Below, in pieces: positions 45,885-51,770 of a stretch of DNA of 51,770 nucleotides. The DNA comes from Antrodiella citrinella (lineage: Eukaryota > Basidiomycota > Agaricomycetes > Polyporales > Steccherinaceae). The stretch lies in contig SGPM01000194.1 of assembly GCA_004802725.1 (NCBI GenBank), positions 1 to 51,770 on the forward strand, in the 5' to 3' direction. The position numbers and the translations under genes were made by a program. How positions within the stretch are numbered: the stretch's first letter is position 1; every line of letters starts with the position of its first letter. Below the pieces are notes generated by a model. It was not told where the DNA came from, did not search any database, and worked only from the letters and a program-made list of their open reading frames with translations.

Positions 45885-47025
45885 CTAGTAAGGGTATGAC
45901 CCCAGATTTCTGGATCGCAGTCGGCGAAGTCCTGCCTCCACAAATGCAACATCGCGACGAAGTACGCTTTCAACTCGATTCCAAGGGGACATGATGAACT
46001 TGAGCGTAACACTGCTCAGGTTCGCCTGCAAGTTCAGAAGTTTATCCACAGCGTCCCAGTCTGTGAGTGATAGACTTGGTGTTGGCATATCCAGGTCAAA
46101 TATAAATGAGTATTTGAACTCGATGATGAGACAGGAAATAGATGGAGGGGATTGAGAGATCACTTCGAGAAGATGTATGCGTGCATCCGGATCCGAATCA
46201 CTGACGACCTGCAGATGAAGGTACAAATCCAACAGAGCCGTGCAGTGTCCCTAGAGAAAGTTGATTAATGGTATGCCCCGCGTTACGCAAAAGGGCGCAG
46301 TAAACGTCTTCCCATCCATATCCAATATTGAAGCGTTGCAAAGATTCCAAGCTGTGTGATATGCACAGTAACGCTAGAGAATGTCCTTGACCGGTGCCAC
46401 CTCCAATGTTTATCGAGCTCAGCTCCTCCACCCAAAATGTCTTCGATATTGACGCCGTCATAGAGTCTGCGAAGCCATCGTCTGTCCAGTACCTCGTGTT
46501 TTGCGTATCACATAGCATCTCCGAGTCCTCCAAGAAGTGTATTTCGTTGAGCTCCAGGTGTTTGATACAACCAAATAGCGTCAGAAGCTCCAGGAAGCAG
46601 TTCCCAGCGAGAGGGTAGCGTAGAGATGAGGTATATGCAGCTCCGGTCGGATCAGGGAGGTGAGATGGGTTTTCCATGAAGATACATCCGAGGGAAAGTT
46701 TCTGTAAGTCCTTCGGGTACATCCACCCGTGCAAACGTACTCCCTCTAAGCACGGTTGAAGAACGACTTGGTAGAGACTGAACGCGCTGAGTGCAGGTAA
46801 TGCGGCCAGGATAAGATCGAGGTTTGCCACGCTGAGGCAATATAGCTCGTCCTCGATGACATCGCTGCCGCACTTTATCGACAACTCTTTGATGCATTGC
46901 GCCAACGCCGGGTTCGAATGAAGAAATCTGCGAAACGTGTCATACGCTATGGTGGCAGCACTATTGAAAGCAAGTAGGAGCGCTAGCGTGCCACACTGCC
47001 ACTCGCTGGCGCAGAGTTTCGGCAA
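45885..47025 (-). pseudogene. F-box family pseudogene, F-box lost
   Basis: A 275-codon body frame (47025-46198) starts inside the F-box (CASEWQCGTLALLLAF) without LPREL. It has good Leu-rich content: LDLILAALPALSAFSLYQVVL, GWMYPKDLQKLSLG, FLELLTLFGCIKHLELNEIHF and SLESLQRFNIGYG. After LLRNAGHTINQ it runs into GTLHGSVGF, where the family has an intron. The proper C-terminal exon is in another frame: HCTALLDLYLHLQV, SISCLIIEF, LTDWDAVDKLLNLQANLSSVTLKF and FVEAGLRRLRSRN. So the intron and some coding appear deleted. The 5' end abuts the C-terminal exon of the next copy by about a dozen bases, as expected for an unequal crossover. Confidence 0.75.
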
Positions 47026-47037
47026 AACCCGTAGAAT

Positions 47038-48403
47038 TTACATTTGCGGTCCTACGAGTCTATATAACGCAATTGTAAGCATGTTTTGGTTTTGTAGTTG
47101 AAGACCTTCTTCTTTCACGAGCACCACACCCAAACGAATAGCGGCCTTGCGGAATGCGATATTGCATTCAGGCGGGATGAACTTCATGTGAACGTTGATC
47201 AATCCAGCTCGCGAGCTCAGGAGATCGTCCAACACATCCCAGTCTATACCCGAGAGATACGCATAACAATACTTCAGACCAAGCTCGAAGATGTATGTCG
47301 ATTCGAACGTGAGATGAGACATGGTCGGAGGAGAATGTGAGATGGATCATGGCGCTCAGGATATGGGTCCAGTGGCGACGGTCGCGAGTAATATCGACGG
47401 TAGGTGCGTCAACTCGAAGGGTCAATTGTGATAGTACCTTGCAATAAGATACGCCGTATATATATCCGGATCCTAGAAGCAAAACAACATCAGAACACTA
47501 AAGCAGAAGAGTGTCGAAATCAAGCACCTCTTCATGATACGATGGCTCTCTGTCAGGCTGGAGTTCCAGACAAAGACTGTCAAGAGTGTGACCACGCTTG
47601 GACAGGAATGAATGGACAACACGTCCGCTCTCGTGTACTCTCAGGCGTTTCAAGGAGTGTAGGACGGAAGATGCGCCGAGTATTGCAAGGACAGAAACCC
47701 CACCAAGCTCCCTCCTCCTCGACGTGACAAGATTTTCGACGACAACAGTCGGCGAGATCGATGTGGCAGTTGATATTAAGATTGCTTCCGGCGAGTCGTC
47801 GCTCTCGTATGCCCAATCTGCAGTGAAGTATGTGTCCCTCAGCTCTAGGATCTGTATGTGACTGAACATGTTCATGAGCGCCACAAAACAGCAGTCGGAG
47901 TATCCGAGTGGGATCTTCGGTGCGGTCGTGCTCGAAGTTTGGGACTCGGGGTGCGTACTGAACGATATCATGATCGTTTGAAGCGACAGCTTGCGTAAGG
48001 CTTTTGGAGACGACCATCCGCGCAAAATGTCGTCCGCGCGCCATTCTAGCCGGGCGTCACAAAGCTGCAGTACTTCGAGTGACGATAACATAGCCAGGAT
48101 AGGGTCCAAGTCCGCGATTCCACCCGATGCGAAGTTATCCTCCCAGTCAAGCGTCAGGTCTCTGATGAAGCTCGCTGGGAATGGATTTGCGTAGATGAAG
48201 CTGAGTCATGGATATCGTCCGTATTTGCGTAAATTTCTCTTATCATCACCGTGTGGAACAGCTTGGGAAGGGCAGTGATACGACAGGATCAAGGATCTCG
48301 AGAGTATTGCACAGGTGGCGGCACCATGTTTGTCCAAGTTGCTTACCACGATGTCCATGAGTTCCCGAGGCAAGCGAAGCTCAGCCTTGGTTGGCTCGGT
48401 CAT
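47038..48403 (-). pseudogene. F-box family pseudogene, frameshifted twice or more
   Basis: The start MTEPTKAELRLPRELMDIVV leads into SNLDKHGAATCAILSR, a good F-box first half. The frame then breaks and LPKLFHTVMIREIYA lies in another frame. The body resumes as FIRDLTLDWEDN...DLDPILAMLSSLEVLQLCDARL, GWSSPKALRKLSLQ and FVALMNMFSHIQILELRDTYF (47498-48109). The C-terminal exon is split over two frames: YCKVLSQLTLRV, and DWDVLDDLLSSRAGLINVHMKF with LGVVLVKEEGLQLQNQ. Family identity is certain; function is lost. Confidence 0.78.
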
Positions 48404-49113
48404 GCTACTTCATACATCAGTACCTTTTGCGATAAAACGGTAGGCAGCTTACAAGTTGGATGATGAAAGGAAGAGACAATGAATATGACGCGGAGACAAT
48501 TCAAGTTCAAGTTCAACATCACGTCGTTCGGAGTGGCCCGATCGGTCCGCATATTGCCGGTATTGACTGCTCGCAGCTTCTTGAACAAAAAAAACATCCA
48601 TTTCCAGCGGTGGTAGGCACAAGAAACTGAGTGAAGGGAAACAAAAGAAAGTACGCCGGAGCCACAGACCAACTTGAACTTGAAGTTCTCATGCGCTTGA
48701 CAGTACTCACGCAGTAGTTACCGTAGTAACCATTCGCTCGCCACCCCACAGAATACCGCCAAAAGGCCTAGAACTGACATTACCGCATAAAGTATTACAT
48801 ACGAGCATCTAAGTAGTAGACTCGGAGTAGCGGAGCAAGGGAGGTTGCGAAAAGGGGACAAGGGCAAGTACAAAAAAGCGCTTATGATACAACGGGATAT
48901 GTGCGTGTAAAGTATAAATAGGGATTGGAAAGACGAAGATGAGTGGTTGTGGTGATGTGGTATGGTACATTGTATGTGTATGTGCGTAAACGGGACGGGA
49001 GCAGGAGTCTGGGGACTTGGGAAAGAGAAAAGAGAGATTAAGTAGGAAAGTACTGCGATTCGTCGCGGTATGGTGTCAAAACGGAACACGGGGGGCATCG
49101 AGCATACAGCGAT
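48404..49113. other. Intergenic, nothing supported
   Basis: The left part is upstream of an F-box pseudogene; the right part is the 3' flank of the gene at 49114-49950. The minus frame at 48718-49098 is hydrophobic but low in complexity, and the region just 3' of a gene is usually T-rich on the sense strand. No gene called. Confidence 0.35.
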
Positions 49114-49950
49114 TCAAAAGACAAACCCTTCCCCGTCCTGGTCCGGCCATCTGAACAGAAAAGCGCATTAGAATCGTTATATCTCATTCGGCGCATAACA
49201 ACTCACCTGCCCGCACTCTCATGCAACACGCTCACACTCGTCGACTGCGCCTCTGACGCCGCCGACGAGGGAAACGGAACAACAGCAGACGCAGACGCAT
49301 CATTGGCCTGTTCCTCCTCCTTATGGAAGATCATGTTGCCTTTCCTCCGAGGGGAGTAGTGCCACCAAGGCGGGCTCAGCGCGGTCGCGGTCTCTTCGTG
49401 TGTGGAAGCCGCAGTCAACGTCATGTCGGAGCACTCCGACTCGGTATCATGGTCTGAACTCGAACTCAAACTAGACGACGACGACGACGAAGTGTCAAAG
49501 TCGAAATCCTCGAGGATCTTGTTCCCGATATGATGCGCCTACCCGACAGAAAAAACAAAACACAGAACCACGCGCGTCAGTCCACGAGTGTAAGTTGAAA
49601 TGGAGATAGAGAGGACGCACCAGTTCCCGGATCCCCTGCTTCATGGCCAACTCGATCTCCTCCTTCGCCTCTTCTACCACGTGCGGCCACTCGAACCCCT
49701 CCAGAGCCACCGCCTCTCCGAAATCTGGCACAGACACCGACTCCGAGAAGGTATGCGCGCGTTGCCATGGGTGCATCCTGAACAAATGCGGGAGGGTGAT
49801 ATTCAATCGCCTATTCGCTCCGTTGCTCGATTGATGTGGTAGTTGCTGTGGGTGCGAGGAGGGATCAGTTGAAGAAGGTGCGGGTGTCGTCGTGTGGCGT
49901 TTTGTAAGCTGGTTGAGCGTGGTCGAAAAGGAATGGGCGCGAGAACGCAT
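49114..49950 (-). CDS. Small disordered protein of unknown function
   Basis: Three exons (49950-49621, 49538-49207, 49150-49114) close in frame to 232 residues. The N terminus MRSRAHSFSTTLNQLTKRH is followed by a Pro/Ser spacer. Then comes the best-ordered part, RRLNITLPHLFRMHPWQRAHTFSESVSVPDFGEAVALEG, and a helix WPHVVEEAKEEIELAMKQGIRELAHHIGNKILEDFDFD. A poly-Ser run and an acidic stretch lead to PPWWHYSPRRKGNMIFHKEEE, and the end is RWPDQDGEGFVF. The repeated RAHSFS/RAHTFSES phrase resembles a kinase target site (R-x-x-S/T). No family recognised. The upstream minus strand has a CT-rich promoter and TATATAA at 49974-49980, only 24 bases before the ATG, so the leader must be very short or the start may be wrong. 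Confidence 0.72.
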
Positions 49951-49980
49951 CGTAAGCGGGACGTCGTTAGGTTTATATAA

Positions 49981-50433
49981 TGGAAAGGCGAAAGTGAAAG
50001 TATGGTGCACAGGTTCAAGGGGGTGATTCGCAGCAGGGGGAAAGGATGCACAGAGCAGATGAGAGAGGGAATAACGGGAACGTGAAGGGGTGAAAGTGAA
50101 AGTGAAGGGAGGGCAACGAGGTTCACTCACCCGTCTTTTGACCATTGTCGGTTACACTCTCGGAGTGGCCACTACAAGGGGTCTTTAACTGGTGGCTCAA
50201 AGGACAGTTTGGTGTCCGGCTAAGCGAGTGGCAAGACAAAGCAGGCTTTGTTCAAGTCGGACAATGGTTTTATGGGAGCTGGGGAAAAAGAGGAGACCGG
50301 GAGCGTTCTATTGGAGCTAAATATGAGGGTGTCTTGCAGTGAGTGAGCGCCTGGGTGTGGAACGAATACGAAAAGCTGAGCGGTGTAATAGTAATAGAAA
50401 GAGTAGTGTAGAGAGAGGGGAAGAGAGAGCCTC
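49981..50433. other. Divergent upstream region between two unknown genes
   Basis: No gene. 49981-50110 is rich in GTGAAAGTGAAAG on the plus strand (CT-rich promoter tract of the minus-strand gene). An ORF from 50145 on the minus strand would extend that gene N-terminally, but it runs through this tract and is not preferred. Confidence 0.4.
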
Positions 50434-50619
50434 GCCTGTCGGTGACAGGCATGTTGGGTGGGTCGTGGCGAATGCGTGTATGGGTCCCTCGAAGAACGTT
50501 GCTACGCGGCGCTCGGTCACTGTGACGGTCACATCACGGGGCGGGTCACGTCGTGTGATGTTGAGTGTTCTCACGGTGGGTGGTATAAGAGGGAAGTGTG
50601 ATTGTCACCCATCGGTCAC
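50434..50619. promoter_or_regulatory. GGTCAC cluster and hairpin upstream of the basic-protein gene
   Basis: A perfect 7-base inverted repeat GCCTGTC-GGT-GACAGGC (50434-50450) is followed by GGTCAC at 50515, 50527, 50544 and 50614, plus TGTCAC at 50603. TATAAGAG lies at 50584-50591. Repetition of one hexamer at this density before a gene suggests a transcription-factor site array; the factor is unknown. Confidence 0.5.
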
Positions 50620-50735
50620 CCCGTTACCTGCGCCAGGCCGTCGAGAAGAGCCGTTACTCACGTTTGTCTCAAGTACATCCTCTTCGTCGTCGTCCCTGTC
50701 GTCTGCGATGTTCACCGTCTTTCTTTCAGGTCAGA

Positions 50736-51770
50736 ATGCAGATGGACCCCTCTGCCCACCAGCACCAGCACCAGCACCTCCTGACCCCGACGCCCTCCTC
50801 CAGCTCCAGGAAACGGTCCAGAGAGAACGAGACGCCCTCCCAAAGACACAAGCGGGAGAAAGCCGCAGAACGTCAGCGCAGGAAACGCGAACGCGACAGG
50901 CAGGCTGGCCTCTCCAACATCCTGTCGCTCGCACAGGTCCAGCAGCAGAGCATCCCACCCCCTGACACCCCCGTCTCCGCACCCCCCGCCATGCACGACT
51001 ACGACAAGCAGACCGGCGACGACCTCTCCCCAGACGACATGGTCCGTCGGGAGCGCATGCGCGCCGCAGCCAGGGAGCGTCAGCGGAAGCACCGTGCACT
51101 CGTCAAGCAGCGCAAACTCAGGGAGCTCGGCCTCGACATGGGGAACGAGATCATGCCGTCCATGGAGGATGTCCAATACCGCATGAGCGCTGCCCCCGAC
51201 AACCAATATGCCGCCGTCATGCAGCACGAGATGCAGCCGCCACCACCGCCGCCTCCACAGCACAACCCACACCCTCATCCCCATCAGCAACANCAACAGC
51301 ATCCTCAACATTCCCACCCTATCCACGAGCCACCCTTCCCGCAGGGCCAGCCCTTAGGCGGCCAGACCTTCGCGTCCACCCTCCTCCTCTCCTTCTCCTG
51401 CGCCCCGCTCCTGAAGCAGCATCTTCTCCGTACCTTATCCATGACCAACGAGGAGCTTGCCTCGCTTGAACCCATTATTGCCTCTGCCTGGGACCAATGG
51501 GATCAACAGGTACGCCCTCATCTCGCTCCCGCCTTTCCCCAGTGCTGACCGCCTCCCCCGGCCCAGCGGCGCATGCACTACGGCCACCACCCCAACGCCC
51601 CTAAACCCCCCGACAACTCCCAAATTCCCGATCCGTCCTCTGCCTCTGGATCCGGGCCCTCCGCTTANAGCCTCGCGGACCACACACCAGGCCAAGGCAG
51701 ATCCAGCCGTCCGCGTCCACCCTGTCCAACGCGGCGGCATCGATGTCGAACGCCGGCGTGAACCCGTTCG
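50736..51770 (+). CDS. Basic, probably nuclear protein of unknown function, 3' end beyond the window
   Basis: Exon 1 (50736-51509) encodes 258 residues; exon 2 starts at 51567. The start MQMDPSAHQHQHQH lies seven bases after an acceptor TTTCTTTCAG, so the leader has an intron (donor GTACAT near 50670). Two similar Arg-rich segments, REKAAERQRRKRERDRQAGL and RRERMRAAARERQRKHRALV, look like repeated basic helices and would serve as nuclear signals or nucleic-acid contacts. They lack a leucine zipper, so bZIP is not supported. A poly-Pro/His/Gln stretch follows, then a conserved-looking fold TLLLSFSCAPLLKQHLLRTL...ELASLEPIIASAWDQWDQQ. After 51667 (an N) the best protein-like reading shifts frame (NAAASMSNAGVNPF), so the base there may hide an indel. 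Incomplete at the right edge. Confidence 0.72.

Overview
This is a fungal nuclear contig from a basidiomycete, most probably an Agaricomycete. The genes are dense and broken by many 45-100 bp GT/AG introns. The window holds an AA9 lytic polysaccharide monooxygenase pair, short-intron housekeeping genes, and a large lineage-specific F-box/LRR-like family of the kind seen in wood- and litter-decay fungi. I cannot name the genus. Spliced models were built by hand. Most close in frame with consistent splice phases: RPN6 426 aa, RPN7 403 aa, ADE12 430 aa, COX16 121 aa, ATP18 63 aa, AA9 232 aa, two cyclins of 355 and 338 aa, and others.

Layout. 0-13 kb is accessory and poorer in sequence quality (scattered Ns, and a 143-N gap at 11884-12026). 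It holds an F-box relic, a secreted App1-like (DUF2183) protein with a frameshift, a degenerate foldback element, the only uninterrupted member of the repeated F-box family (5403-6832), an intact AA9 LPMO, and a decayed AA9 paralogue that has lost its second copper-ligand histidine. 13-22 kb holds two closely related PCL-type (Pho85-partner) cyclins pointing away from each other, with an AT-hook/coiled-coil protein gene between them. 22-28 kb has no gene I can identify. 28-33.5 kb has three F-box pseudogenes, a hAT-like MITE with an 8-bp target duplication, and an intact intronless FBXO31-like gene. 34-45 kb is a housekeeping island: a Ser-rich unknown protein, ATP18 (F1Fo ATP synthase subunit j), RPN6 and RPN7 (two proteasome lid subunits on one 199-bp divergent promoter), COX16 (cytochrome oxidase assembly) and ADE12 (adenylosuccinate synthetase). 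A decayed F-box copy lies between COX16 and ADE12. 45.4-48.4 kb has three more F-box remnants in tandem. 49-51.8 kb has two genes of unknown function; the second runs off the window end.

How the parts relate. RPN6/RPN7 are the clearest co-regulated pair: both encode lid subunits and share one promoter carrying a duplicated 9-mer. The F-box family (substrate adaptors that would feed the proteasome) shows birth-and-death turnover: one open copy and eight broken or partial ones. The AA9 pair shows the same process at an earlier stage. I found no CRISPR array, rRNA, convincing tRNA or autonomous transposon. The most interesting unexplained signals are the palindromic elements, the direct repeat flanking the F-box remnant between COX16 and ADE12, and the proteasome lid promoter.
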